A stretch of 64,000 bases of DNA from Lentilitoribacter sp039986595. GTDB lineage: Bacteria > Pseudomonadota > Alphaproteobacteria > Rhizobiales > Rhizobiaceae. Positions 52,130 through 61,252 of the stretch are shown here, one piece after another. Each line of letters opens with the position of its first letter. The stretch's first letter is position 1. The DNA lies in assembly GCA_039986595.1 (NCBI GenBank), contig JBDWQJ010000007.1, forward strand, positions 310,001-374,000, in the 5' to 3' direction. The notes under the pieces were generated by a model, which was not told where the DNA came from, ran no database searches, and was given only the letters and a program-made list of their open reading frames with translations. The translations under genes and the position numbers were made by a program.

Positions 52130-53149
52130 TTAAATATCTTTCCGCTGATGAGTTTGAGCCATTTCACCCGCCATTTTAAGAGCTGCGATAAGACTATCTG
52201 GACGCGCTATATCTTTACCCGCTATCGAGAAAGCGGTGCCATGATCTGGCGATGTACGAATAAATGGTAAGCCAAGCGTAACATTCACGGCATCATGAAA
52301 ACCAAGTGCTTTCGCTGGAATAAGTGCTTGATCGTGATACATGCATATCGCCACATCATAGTTCACTCTGGCATCTTCATGAAACATGGTATCTGCGGGT
52401 AGGGGACCTGTTGCATCAATCCCCATGCTTTGTAGTTGTGCGATTGCAGGCGCGATATATTTGCCATCCTCATGCCCTAAAGCTCCATCTTCCCCCGCAT
52501 GCGGATTAAGCCCGGAGATAGCAAGGCGTGGTTTTTCAATACCAAAGCGTTCAGATAAATCTTTTGCTGTAATCGCGCAGGTTTTTACAATCAACTCTGG
52601 TGTTAAATGGGTCATAATCGACATAAGTGGGATATGGATTGTAACTGGAACAGTTCGCAATTGCGGCCCTGCAAGCATCATGACTGGAAGTGGTTCAACA
52701 CCGTCTTTGTCTTTAGCCAAGCTGGCAAGATATTCCGTATGTCCAGGGTGTTTAAATCCTGAAGCATAGAGCACAGATTTGGCAATCGGATTGGTCACAA
52801 CCGCTGATACAGAACCGATCTTCGCTAAGTCAACAGCTGCATCAATAGCACCAATAATCGCCGAAGCATTATCGGGGTTAGGTTCACCCGTTATAACAGG
52901 TGCAGCGGTAGGCATGTGAATAGCAGGAATAAACTTGTCAAAGCCATCGTTTGCATCTTCAGGATCAGTCTCAACGATTGGCACGTTGAGATTTAACAAT
53001 GATGCACGCGCTTTTAATGCATCAATATCACCGATATAAATAAAGCTTGGTAGATTAAGCTCATCACGTCTGCACCAAGCCTTTAAACTCAGATCGAGGC
53101 CGATGCCCGACGGGTCACCCATTGTCAGGCCAAGTGGCGCAGAACGCAT
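52130..53149 (-). CDS. pdxA: 4-hydroxythreonine-4-phosphate dehydrogenase PdxA
   Basis: 339 residues. The N-terminal LTMGDPSGIG, the metal-binding His motifs (GFKHPGHTEYLA, HIPLMSIMTHLT, MYHDQALIPAKAL) and GLPFIRTSPDHGTAFSIAGK are all typical of PdxA, which makes the vitamin B6 precursor. It lies between surA and rsmA, the conserved order in proteobacteria. Confidence 0.97.
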   Translation of the reverse strand: MRSAPLGLTMGDPSGIGLDLSLKAWCRRDELNLPSFIYIGDIDALKARASLLNLNVPIVETDPEDANDGFDKFIPAIHMPTAAPVITGEPNPDNASAIIGAIDAAVDLAKIGSVSAVVTNPIAKSVLYASGFKHPGHTEYLASLAKDKDGVEPLPVMMLAGPQLRTVPVTIHIPLMSIMTHLTPELIVKTCAITAKDLSERFGIEKPRLAISGLNPHAGEDGALGHEDGKYIAPAIAQLQSMGIDATGPLPADTMFHEDARVNYDVAICMYHDQALIPAKALGFHDAVNVTLGLPFIRTSPDHGTAFSIAGKDIARPDSLIAALKMAGEMAQTHQRKDI

Positions 53150-53176
53150 GTTTTTATTCCTTAATATTGAAATCGA

Positions 53177-54130
53177 TTAGCGGTTGGATATCACCGCACG
53201 ACGACGCAATTCATCCAGGTATCTCTTAGAATTAGCACTGGCTTCACCAGATTGTTCTTGTTCCAAACGAAACACCATTTCAGCAGCTTTATCATCGGAG
53301 ACGCTTCTTGATTTACAGATAACTAAAAATTCAACACCTTTATCCGTAACGCGCGTTCCTGTTGGCTTATTGATTTCTGTTTTAGAAATGAGCGGGCTCC
53401 ATTCAGGTGGTAATTCTGGCTTTAAGAAACGGCCAAGGTTACGGACCGTAACATCTTTTAAACCAACCGCCTTTTGCTTGGTGGTGTCGCAGCTATCAAT
53501 ATTTGGTCGAAAACGTTTCGCCTCAGTGTTGCGGCGGTTTATTGTTGATTTACTGCGTTTTGACGATGGCACAACGAAAATGACTTGCTGCAGGATATAT
53601 TCAGTGGTCGTTGGTTTGTCATCTCCACGCTCAAGCATTTTTGATACAAGTTCCTGAGTGCTCAATTTGCCAGAACTTCCATATCGCGCAGAAACCATGC
53701 GCGGCCAGCCAATTTGAAGACGGATAAACTCTTTAAAGTGCTTTGATCCAACGCCTGCTTGATTGAGAAGCGAACCCATTCGTTTTGCCGACATTCCATT
53801 GCCAGAAGCAAAAGTCGCAAATGCTCGGTCAACTTCTGATTGGCTAGGTAGTGCGCGGCGATTAGTAAGTTCTTCACGTATAAGAGCTTCTTCGATAAGT
53901 TGCTCACGTGCTTTTGTTGATAATTTTCCGGACTGTCTTTGCAGGCGCAATAATGCTGTTCGCCGTTTTAAGTCTGTGCTCGTAATTGCTTGTTTATTGA
54001 CAACAATCTTGATCTGGCTCGCAGCCTGAACTTCGTTCGGCGCATAGATCCCTGTACCCAGCGTTAATACGAGCGCCATCGCGCATGCTGCGATTGCTTT
54101 CTTTGTTTTCAATGCCATTAATACCGCCAT
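53177..54130 (-). CDS. surA: SurA-like periplasmic chaperone/peptidyl-prolyl isomerase
   Basis: 317 residues from an ATG with AGGAG 7 nt upstream. Signal peptide (about 1-35, VQA-A). The N-terminal chaperone domain (SQIKIVVNKQAITSTDLKRRTALLRLQ) is clear. The rest matches the short rhizobial SurA form with at most one degenerate parvulin domain (SCDTTKQKAVGLKDVTVRNLGRFLKPELPPEW). It should escort outer membrane proteins, including LptD encoded next door, through the periplasm. Confidence 0.88.
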   Translation of the reverse strand: MAVLMALKTKKAIAACAMALVLTLGTGIYAPNEVQAASQIKIVVNKQAITSTDLKRRTALLRLQRQSGKLSTKAREQLIEEALIREELTNRRALPSQSEVDRAFATFASGNGMSAKRMGSLLNQAGVGSKHFKEFIRLQIGWPRMVSARYGSSGKLSTQELVSKMLERGDDKPTTTEYILQQVIFVVPSSKRSKSTINRRNTEAKRFRPNIDSCDTTKQKAVGLKDVTVRNLGRFLKPELPPEWSPLISKTEINKPTGTRVTDKGVEFLVICKSRSVSDDKAAEMVFRLEQEQSGEASANSKRYLDELRRRAVISNR

Positions 54131-54223
54131 GGTTGGCTCCTCTAAAGCTTACCCCAATAATTAAGACCCTAAGCTATTCTACCCAATTATCAGGTGAAAT
54201 TATGACCGGGGGTCCTATCAACT

Positions 54224-56563
54224 TTAAAACGTTCGTCCAACTGCCGTTTCGCCAACATTTAGTGTACCCAATGTTCTAAAACTTATGCGCAGTCCCACAT
54301 CCCATTCAGATTGTGCTGAACTTGTGGAGTGTGAGTGATTGTAAACACCCGTGATAATGAAACATTCATTCTCGTAAGCAAGACCTAGATTTGATGTTGT
54401 AAAGTTCTTACGATCAATATCGTAGGTCGTACCACCAAATACACGCCAGTCATCTGCAAACTTCAGCGACGCATTTCCAGTTATCTCTTCGCGGTCTGAA
54501 GTTGAACCATAACCTGTTTGTGCAGCAATACGCGTGTGAGAGACGCTGGCTGCTAGGTTTGAGTTTGAATAGTTGGCCGCCAGTGTTGAACGTTCGACAT
54601 CAAAGTCGTCTTTGTCAAAACGCGCACCTGCGGTGACAGAAAATCCTTGGCCGTTATCGACTGTAAATGCGCCAACGAAATCACTTCGGTCGGTTTCTAA
54701 ACCTGAATCAGCCCCCGCGCCGGTGAGGTCTGTTTGCGCAAACGAATTTTGCCCACCTAAATGGAAGGACTGTCCAAACACCGTATGCGTTGTAAATCCA
54801 TTTGAATATGAACCTGTGTACCGGAAACCAATATTTGCCCGTGTTCCACCCTCCACCCGGTCAAAGCCTGAGAATTTATCGCGCTCAAAAAGATTGGATG
54901 CATCAAAGACAAAGCTTTGCGCATCTTCATTTGGCAGTCCACCAGAAAGCTTTTCGTCGTTTCGAGCAAAAATTTGCGCCACGGGCTCTATGACATGCGT
55001 TGAAGAACCTGCAGTTATCAATAATGGATATTTAGCTTCTATCCCCGCCGTCACTGTGCCGCGAGATGCGTTTGTTCCGCTTGTGAGACCAGCTGGTGCT
55101 GTATCAACATCAAAGTGATGATAATCACCTCGTGCTGCGAGAATTGGTGTTAAAACCAGACCGAAATCAGTGACAAACTGTTTTTTCCACTCAAGTTCTG
55201 CTGTCACACGACCATTATTGCCATCAAGACCGGTAGTTCGTCCTGATACGGTTTGATCTAAATCACGTGACAAATGCTGGCTGTTAAAGGTGAATTTAAG
55301 ATCGCCACCTGTTACGCCATCATTGAAGATGCGGTGGTAGTCAATAACAGGATAGACAATGGCCTGCTGATCTTCTGTCGTGCTGGTGAGAGCATCGTCC
55401 TGGACATCGAACTTAAACACATGCGCATCGAAGTAGCTGGTTGTGCCAAGGCCTGTAATATAGGCCTCTGATGTCTGACGCAATGCGCTATAACCGTCTA
55501 TTGAATAAGTCCGGGCAAAGTTTGGATCAGTTTGATACATCCCATTCCAGCCAAGCTTCCACCTATCGTCAAGTTGAAACTCAGCTTTTGACGCTATAAA
55601 TCCACGTTCAGTTTCTGCCGCGTCTACAGACCCAGCATCGAAATTTGTTGGTTCGTGTTGATGAGCGCCAGCGAGTAAAAGAGTATGATTGCCCTTGTTA
55701 AATTTTTGCCTGAATTCAACTTCTGTTAAAAATCCTGCCTTACTAAATCCACTTGCGGTAACTGTTGCATCCATGTCAGGCGATAATGCAAAGTAATATG
55801 GAACTTTGGTAAAATAGCCCATTTCCGATGAAAAGCCTACCGATGGAATTAGAAACCCGCTACGGCGTCTGTTTTCATGATTAGGAATTGTAAATGATGG
55901 TAAGCGTAAAATTGGTACGCCACCAATTTCAAACACAGGGCTTTCAAATCGGATCGTACGCTCTTGGTCATCTTGGATGACACGTGCGGCCTTGATCTGC
56001 CAAAATGGCGGTTTTGTTGGATCCTTTTCACATTTTGGGCAGGCGGTATAAATACCATTGTTTAAAACTGTGATGTTGTTTCCACTGCGCTGCGCACTGG
56101 AGGCTGCTATTCTCGTTTGATCAGGTGTTTCAATACGAAGTGCCTCAACAAAACCGTCCGAGAAATTATCAGTGATATCTAATTCATCAGCAAAAATTCG
56201 GTTACCATTTGGCTCAACCAACTCAACATTACCGAACGCACGCACACGTCCGGTGACTTGGTTATATTCAACCTGACGGGCAACGAGCTGATACGGGCCA
56301 TAATCAATTTGCACGCCACCCTTTGCGACAACAATATCTAGATCTTGATTATAAGTTAGTTCATCAGCTGCCAATAATAGCTTGGTGTTCTCTGGCACTT
56401 GAGGTGCTTGCAAATTGCCCGAGTTTAAGCTCTGCGCCATGGCAGGGGACAATGGTGCTAATAGGAGCGGAGATATTACTGCACATGCAGCAATAACTGC
56501 CATTTTTCGTGTCTTCAGACCGCTAGTCATTTTCCACATATGTTTGTGGTACTCAATACTCAA
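54224..56563 (-). CDS. lptD: LPS-assembly outer membrane protein LptD
   Basis: 779 residues from a TTG directly behind the lptG stop, with GGAGG before it; in-frame ATGs 8, 11 and 20 codons later are alternatives and the last lies just before the signal peptide (MAVIAACAVISPLLLAPLSPAMA-Q). The N-terminal LptA-like domain (about 60-190) contains LDIVVAKGGVQIDYGPYQLVARQVEYNQVTGRVRAFGNV. The rest is a large beta-barrel with a CPKCE motif near 174-178. It inserts LPS into the outer leaflet. It shares an operon with lptF, lptG and surA. Confidence 0.95.
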   Translation of the reverse strand: MSIEYHKHMWKMTSGLKTRKMAVIAACAVISPLLLAPLSPAMAQSLNSGNLQAPQVPENTKLLLAADELTYNQDLDIVVAKGGVQIDYGPYQLVARQVEYNQVTGRVRAFGNVELVEPNGNRIFADELDITDNFSDGFVEALRIETPDQTRIAASSAQRSGNNITVLNNGIYTACPKCEKDPTKPPFWQIKAARVIQDDQERTIRFESPVFEIGGVPILRLPSFTIPNHENRRRSGFLIPSVGFSSEMGYFTKVPYYFALSPDMDATVTASGFSKAGFLTEVEFRQKFNKGNHTLLLAGAHQHEPTNFDAGSVDAAETERGFIASKAEFQLDDRWKLGWNGMYQTDPNFARTYSIDGYSALRQTSEAYITGLGTTSYFDAHVFKFDVQDDALTSTTEDQQAIVYPVIDYHRIFNDGVTGGDLKFTFNSQHLSRDLDQTVSGRTTGLDGNNGRVTAELEWKKQFVTDFGLVLTPILAARGDYHHFDVDTAPAGLTSGTNASRGTVTAGIEAKYPLLITAGSSTHVIEPVAQIFARNDEKLSGGLPNEDAQSFVFDASNLFERDKFSGFDRVEGGTRANIGFRYTGSYSNGFTTHTVFGQSFHLGGQNSFAQTDLTGAGADSGLETDRSDFVGAFTVDNGQGFSVTAGARFDKDDFDVERSTLAANYSNSNLAASVSHTRIAAQTGYGSTSDREEITGNASLKFADDWRVFGGTTYDIDRKNFTTSNLGLAYENECFIITGVYNHSHSTSSAQSEWDVGLRISFRTLGTLNVGETAVGRTF

Positions 56564-57667
56564 CTAACCATCCTCCTTATGTAGTAGCACTGTTGTTCCA
56601 ATCGTTGAGGCGACAATAACTGGCACCCAAGCGGCCACAATTGGCGGGACGGAACCAGCCTCACCAAATGCGGTTATAAGTTCTGATACGACATAAAGCA
56701 GAAACCCGCAAAGGATTCCACCAAGAATCGAATAAAGTGATTGCCCAAAGCGAACAAAAGTGAGGGAAACCATCGCTGCGATCAAAGTCATCGCAACCAA
56801 TAGCGCAGGTAGCGCAATTAATTGGTGTAATTTCATGGTGTAAGCATTCGCCTTCAACCCAAACGAGTTTGCAGCATCTATCTTATTCGGTAACTCAAAA
56901 AACGAAACCGATTCTGCTGATGCAAAGGTTTCTTCGATAAACTCTGCCTGTAAGTTTGTTTTTATTAGCATTTCTTCTTGGGTAATAATCGGCTGACCAC
57001 TGGTGGTAATGCGCGCATTACTTAAAATCCAAAACCCATCGGATAAAGTTGCAATATCAGCGTCAACTCGGTCTTTGATCGTATTGCCATCATTAAAGCG
57101 CAGGATTGTCACATCATTTAGCACTTGGCCATTTTGTGTTGAGCTACGGCCACCAATAATTGCGCTGCCTTCATCTGTTACTTGACGAAGCCATGGCGCG
57201 TTATTGTTGGTTGCGCCCAATCCGCCACCAAAGCCAACTTCTGCTGCGACCTGTGTACCCAGTTTTGCAGTGTAAGCCCCAAGTGGATTAAGCGCTGTCA
57301 CACTCAAGATACCAATGATGAGATTACTGATTAAAAGCGGTGTCAAAAATTGCCATGCTGATAACCCGCTGGCGCGCGCAATTACAAGTTCATATTTGCG
57401 GTTAAGTCCCATAAGCGTGGACATTGAGGCAATCAATATACCAAATGGAATGGTGACTTGAACAAGAGCTGGTATTTTCAAAATCGTTAAAAATGCCATC
57501 ACGCTTGCTGAATAGCCTGGGACCGTTGAGAAGCGGCGTGCATTTTCACTAAAATCCACCATAAAAATAAGCGCGATGAGAACTATGAAATTGATCCCAA
57601 ATGAGGTGAGGTATTTTCGTCCGATATACCTTTGTAAGGTGCCAAATTTGTTGGAGTATAAGCTCAT
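56564..57667 (-). CDS. lptG: LPS export ABC transporter permease LptG
   Basis: 367 residues, YjgP/YjgQ family. Three hydrophobic segments at each end surround a periplasmic beta-jellyroll domain (about 130-260, GGLGATNNNAPWLRQ and so on). With LptF it forms the inner membrane core that lifts LPS to the Lpt bridge. It overlaps lptF by 4 nt (ATGA). The ATPase gene lptB is not in the window, as expected. Confidence 0.94.
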   Translation of the reverse strand: MSLYSNKFGTLQRYIGRKYLTSFGINFIVLIALIFMVDFSENARRFSTVPGYSASVMAFLTILKIPALVQVTIPFGILIASMSTLMGLNRKYELVIARASGLSAWQFLTPLLISNLIIGILSVTALNPLGAYTAKLGTQVAAEVGFGGGLGATNNNAPWLRQVTDEGSAIIGGRSSTQNGQVLNDVTILRFNDGNTIKDRVDADIATLSDGFWILSNARITTSGQPIITQEEMLIKTNLQAEFIEETFASAESVSFFELPNKIDAANSFGLKANAYTMKLHQLIALPALLVAMTLIAAMVSLTFVRFGQSLYSILGGILCGFLLYVVSELITAFGEAGSVPPIVAAWVPVIVASTIGTTVLLHKEDG

Positions 57668-58854
57668 GCTATTCCTACTCCATTATCTTTGTGCTTTTGT
57701 CGGTTGAATATTTTTTGAACAAAAGAAATAAATGCTTCACCAGATCGCACCCAGAATTTTGGTAATTTTATTTGTCGACCGATAATGATGATGTAGGAGA
57801 AATATATTATAGTTGCGATTGGGATTAAATATGCGAAAATTGCAGCTCCGGGACGTGTTTCGACTTGTTCAAGTGCATACCCCCCACCTAGGCGGACAAG
57901 AACACAAATTCCAACAGCTGTGGATACAAGATGTATTTTGTCTGATCTATGGGATTGCGCGCGTCCTAAAAAGGCGACCATAATCAAGCCGAAAGCGATG
58001 GGGTAAAGCCATCCAGACAGGCGATTGTGGATTTGAAATGCGTAAAATCGTTCCCAGTCTCGGTTGGCATTTTCAACTTCATTCGGATTGAGCAAATCAT
58101 CGAGATAAAGCTCTGCTGGACGATAAGATGCAGCGGCTGAAGATGGAATGAAGCTCTGTAAATCAAGTGCATAGGACGTGAAATTGATGATCGATGTTTG
58201 ATTATCTGCCCCTGATCCTCGATGAACTTGCCCATCTCGCATCACTAGAAGACTTAAATCGCCAGTTTCGACCATCGTGCCGGAACGAGCGTAATAAACC
58301 AACTCTGCTGCGGGGTCGCGTCGATCAGATAAAAATATTCCGTTCATCTCACCACCAGCGAGTTTTTCGCTGACCTGAATATAAAGATCATCCTCAATTT
58401 TCTGGAAACCACCGGCGCTAACAGCAATTGATATGATGTCAGAATTGGCGTTGGAAATCGTTGAATACAACAGTCTCGCAGCAGGAGGCGCAACAACGTT
58501 TGCAACAATAATGGTTAGAACACCAATGAGAACAGATAAAAAAATTACAGGTTTGACGATGAACTTATTTGAGGCGCCAGATGCTTCGATAACCACCAAT
58601 TCGCTGTCATCATTCATCGTTGTCAGAATGCGCCCGATACCAATGAGGAGCGCAAATGGAGCGACAACAAGCAACATTTTGGGCACCAAAGACGCAGCTA
58701 GTGTGAGGAAAGTTGTAAGTGCACTGCCAGATGTTGTGAGCACATCGACGCGGATGAGAATCTGTGTTGTGAGAGCCAAAATGGTAATCAGCGCTGCCGC
58801 CGAAAAGGTAATCGTGGCAATTCGGCCGAATATGTAGCGTTCAATTTGCTTCAT
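57664..58854 (-). CDS. lptF: LPS export ABC transporter permease LptF
   Basis: 396 residues, YjgP/YjgQ family with six hydrophobic segments and a periplasmic domain (about 135-265). The N-terminal MKQIERYIFGRIATITFSAAALITILALTTQ is typical of LptF. It is the first gene of the lptF-lptG-lptD-surA-pdxA-rsmA operon and overlaps lptG. The C-terminus has a basic ~35-residue tail. Confidence 0.94.
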   Translation of the reverse strand: MKQIERYIFGRIATITFSAAALITILALTTQILIRVDVLTTSGSALTTFLTLAASLVPKMLLVVAPFALLIGIGRILTTMNDDSELVVIEASGASNKFIVKPVIFLSVLIGVLTIIVANVVAPPAARLLYSTISNANSDIISIAVSAGGFQKIEDDLYIQVSEKLAGGEMNGIFLSDRRDPAAELVYYARSGTMVETGDLSLLVMRDGQVHRGSGADNQTSIINFTSYALDLQSFIPSSAAASYRPAELYLDDLLNPNEVENANRDWERFYAFQIHNRLSGWLYPIAFGLIMVAFLGRAQSHRSDKIHLVSTAVGICVLVRLGGGYALEQVETRPGAAIFAYLIPIATIIYFSYIIIIGRQIKLPKFWVRSGEAFISFVQKIFNRQKHKDNGVGIA

Positions 58855-59159
58855 TTTTCCTGCAAAATTGCCTTTTAAATTGCATTGTTTCTGGCAAGAT
58901 AAGTTATTGTAAATATGCTATTTAATAGAAAAATCCACGATGCATAGAGACGTAAACCAAGCCGACATTATTATTATAGCATATGTTCAGAAAATGGGTA
59001 ATATTTAACGAATGAATATGGTTAATAATCTGTCAAAAATGTGGCGCAATTATCACGCTATCTGTTGCTTTCGTAACCTCTCAAAAGGCGCTATAGATGA
59101 CGCTGCAAAATCAGATCCGAATCGCAAAATGATTCAACACATGAAGAGAGTATGCCCCC
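58855..59159. other. divergent promoter region between lptF and pepA
   Basis: About 300 nt, AT-rich, with no gene. It separates two divergent units and must hold their promoters. I see no single convincing box pair; GCTATAGATG near 59088 is a possible -10 for pepA. No repeat or RNA gene is recognised. Confidence 0.4.
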
Positions 59160-60638
59160 ATGAAAATTGATCTTAGTTTCTCAAAACCGTCTAAAACCGC
59201 TTGTGACCTGGCTATTTTTATTGTGGGAGAAGATGGCACCTATCCTTCCCATGCAGAACTAATTGGTGATGCGGAGTTGGTCGCTAAAGCTGCAGAATTA
59301 GCTGGATTTGAAGCAAAAGATGGTGGTTCCTTCTCGTTCGTTGCACCAAAATCATCACCTTTTGGAAAGGTGATTGTTGTCGGTGCAGGTGATGCTGGCG
59401 AAAATGCGGAAAACTCCTGGCTCAATATGGGTGGTAAAACGCTTTCGAAAATTGGCTCATCTGAAAAAGTTCATATTTTCACAGATGCTGAGAAAGATGG
59501 GCAAGATGCCGAATTATTGGCCGAGTTTGCCTTGGGAATGACACTTCGCGCTTATGATTTTGATGAGTATAAAACTGTTACCAAAAAGAAGGGCGCGGAA
59601 AAAACTCATAAAATCAAAATGATGGCAAGCAATTACCTTGCAGTTAAAAAAGCTTTTAACACGCGTCAGGCAATTGCCGATGGTGTCGTGCTTGCGCGTC
59701 GTCTTGTCAACGAACCAGCGAACACATTAGGCCCGGTTGAATTCGCAAACGAAGCAAAAGCGCTTGAAGAGCTTGGTATTAAAACTGAGATTTTAACAGA
59801 AAAACAAATGACCAAGCTTGGAATGCATGCACTTTTGGGTGTCGCGCTTGGGTCCGAACGTCCGCCGCGTCTTGCCATCATGACTTGGAATGGCGGTAAA
59901 AAATCAGAAGATCCAATTGCTTTTGTCGGTAAGGGTGTTGTGTTTGATACTGGCGGTATTTCGCTTAAGCCTGGTGGCGGTATGGAAGATATGAAAGGCG
60001 ATATGGGCGGCGCGGCTGCGGTTATCGGTTTGATGAAGGCGTTAGCTGGTCGTAAAGCCAAAGCAAATGTGGTTGGTATTTTGGGGCTTGTGGAAAATAT
60101 GCCAGATGGCAAAGCCCAACGCCCGGGAGATATTGTGACATCAATGTCCGGCCAGACGATTGAGATAATCAACACCGATGCTGAAGGGCGTTTAGTGCTT
60201 TGTGATGCACTTTATTACTGTAATGAGCGTTTTAATCCTAAATTTATGATTAACCTTGCAACGCTTACAGGCGCTGTTTTGGTTGCGTTGGGCCAAGAGC
60301 ATGCCGGTTTATTTTCAAATGACGATGAATTGTCTGCACAGTTGACACAAGCTGGATTGCAGACTCGCGAGCGTGTTTGGCGCCTACCTATCGATAAAGC
60401 CTACGATAAAATGATCGATTCTCGTTTTGCCGATATGAAGAATACTGGTGGACGATTTGCCGGTTCAATCACAGCAGCGCAATTCTTGCATCGCTTTGTT
60501 GGTGACACACCTTGGGCGCATCTTGATGTTGCAGGAACCGCGATGAATTCCCCAAAAACTGATATTTCAGCAACTTGGGCATCAGGGTTCGGTGTGCGTT
60601 TGCTCAATGAATTGGTTGCAAAAAACTATGAGAGCTAG
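59160..60638 (+). CDS. pepA: leucyl aminopeptidase (M17 family) PepA
   Basis: 492 residues. The C-terminal catalytic domain has the M17 metal-site motifs VGKGVVFDTGGISLKPGGGMEDMKGDMGG (near 258-286) and the signature NTDAEGRLVL (near 338-347). The N-terminal ~160 residues are the regulatory domain. It removes N-terminal Leu and other residues in the cytoplasm. holC follows after 30 nt, as in many proteobacteria. Confidence 0.97.
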   Translation: MKIDLSFSKPSKTACDLAIFIVGEDGTYPSHAELIGDAELVAKAAELAGFEAKDGGSFSFVAPKSSPFGKVIVVGAGDAGENAENSWLNMGGKTLSKIGSSEKVHIFTDAEKDGQDAELLAEFALGMTLRAYDFDEYKTVTKKKGAEKTHKIKMMASNYLAVKKAFNTRQAIADGVVLARRLVNEPANTLGPVEFANEAKALEELGIKTEILTEKQMTKLGMHALLGVALGSERPPRLAIMTWNGGKKSEDPIAFVGKGVVFDTGGISLKPGGGMEDMKGDMGGAAAVIGLMKALAGRKAKANVVGILGLVENMPDGKAQRPGDIVTSMSGQTIEIINTDAEGRLVLCDALYYCNERFNPKFMINLATLTGAVLVALGQEHAGLFSNDDELSAQLTQAGLQTRERVWRLPIDKAYDKMIDSRFADMKNTGGRFAGSITAAQFLHRFVGDTPWAHLDVAGTAMNSPKTDISATWASGFGVRLLNELVAKNYES

Positions 60639-60668
60639 ACTTGGTAGCTAACTTGAACGGACTAAACT

Positions 60669-61118
60669 ATGGCTGAGGTGCTGTTTTATCATCTGACCGA
60701 AACACGCCTTGAGGAAACGCTTCCCCAATTGCTTGAAAAAACACTCGAGAGGGGGTGGCGTGCCTGTGTTCATTGTGGTGATGAAGACAAAATGACAACA
60801 CTTGATCAACAGCTTTGGACATTCCGAGATGATAGTTTTTTAGCACATGGTCTTGCCGAAGATGCATTTAGCGATCAGCAGCCTATTTTGCTGACAACCA
60901 ATGAAACCGCACAGAACAATGCCGAAGTGCGATTCGTTGTTGAAATGGGTCCTGAACCCGATAGCGAAAATTGTGAGCGGATTGTTTACATGTTCGATGG
61001 ACATGATCAGGTTCAACTTGAACAAGCAAGAGCGCAGTGGAAACAGCTGAGCAACGCTGGTGTTGAAAAAACCTATTGGCAACAAACGCCCGAGAGGCGA
61101 TGGGTTAAAAAGGCTTAA
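60669..61118 (+). CDS. holC: DNA polymerase III chi subunit HolC
   Basis: 149 residues. The pattern MAEVLFYHLTETRLEETLPQLLEKTLERGWRACVHC, DQQLWTFRDDSFLAHG and the FDGHDQVQLEQARAQWKQL stretch are typical of HolC, which links the clamp loader to SSB. The gene lies behind pepA, an order shared by many proteobacteria. Confidence 0.94.
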   Translation: MAEVLFYHLTETRLEETLPQLLEKTLERGWRACVHCGDEDKMTTLDQQLWTFRDDSFLAHGLAEDAFSDQQPILLTTNETAQNNAEVRFVVEMGPEPDSENCERIVYMFDGHDQVQLEQARAQWKQLSNAGVEKTYWQQTPERRWVKKA

Positions 61119-61252
61119 AAACAAACGGTTAAGCCGTTCCTGAAGGCTGGAAATTTAGTTGTCTATACGAAAATCCAGATAAAATTTTAAGAACATCGTA
61201 AGGCTTTTATTAAAGTGTCGGGCGTGAATTATTGCGACGTCAGGAGATTTTA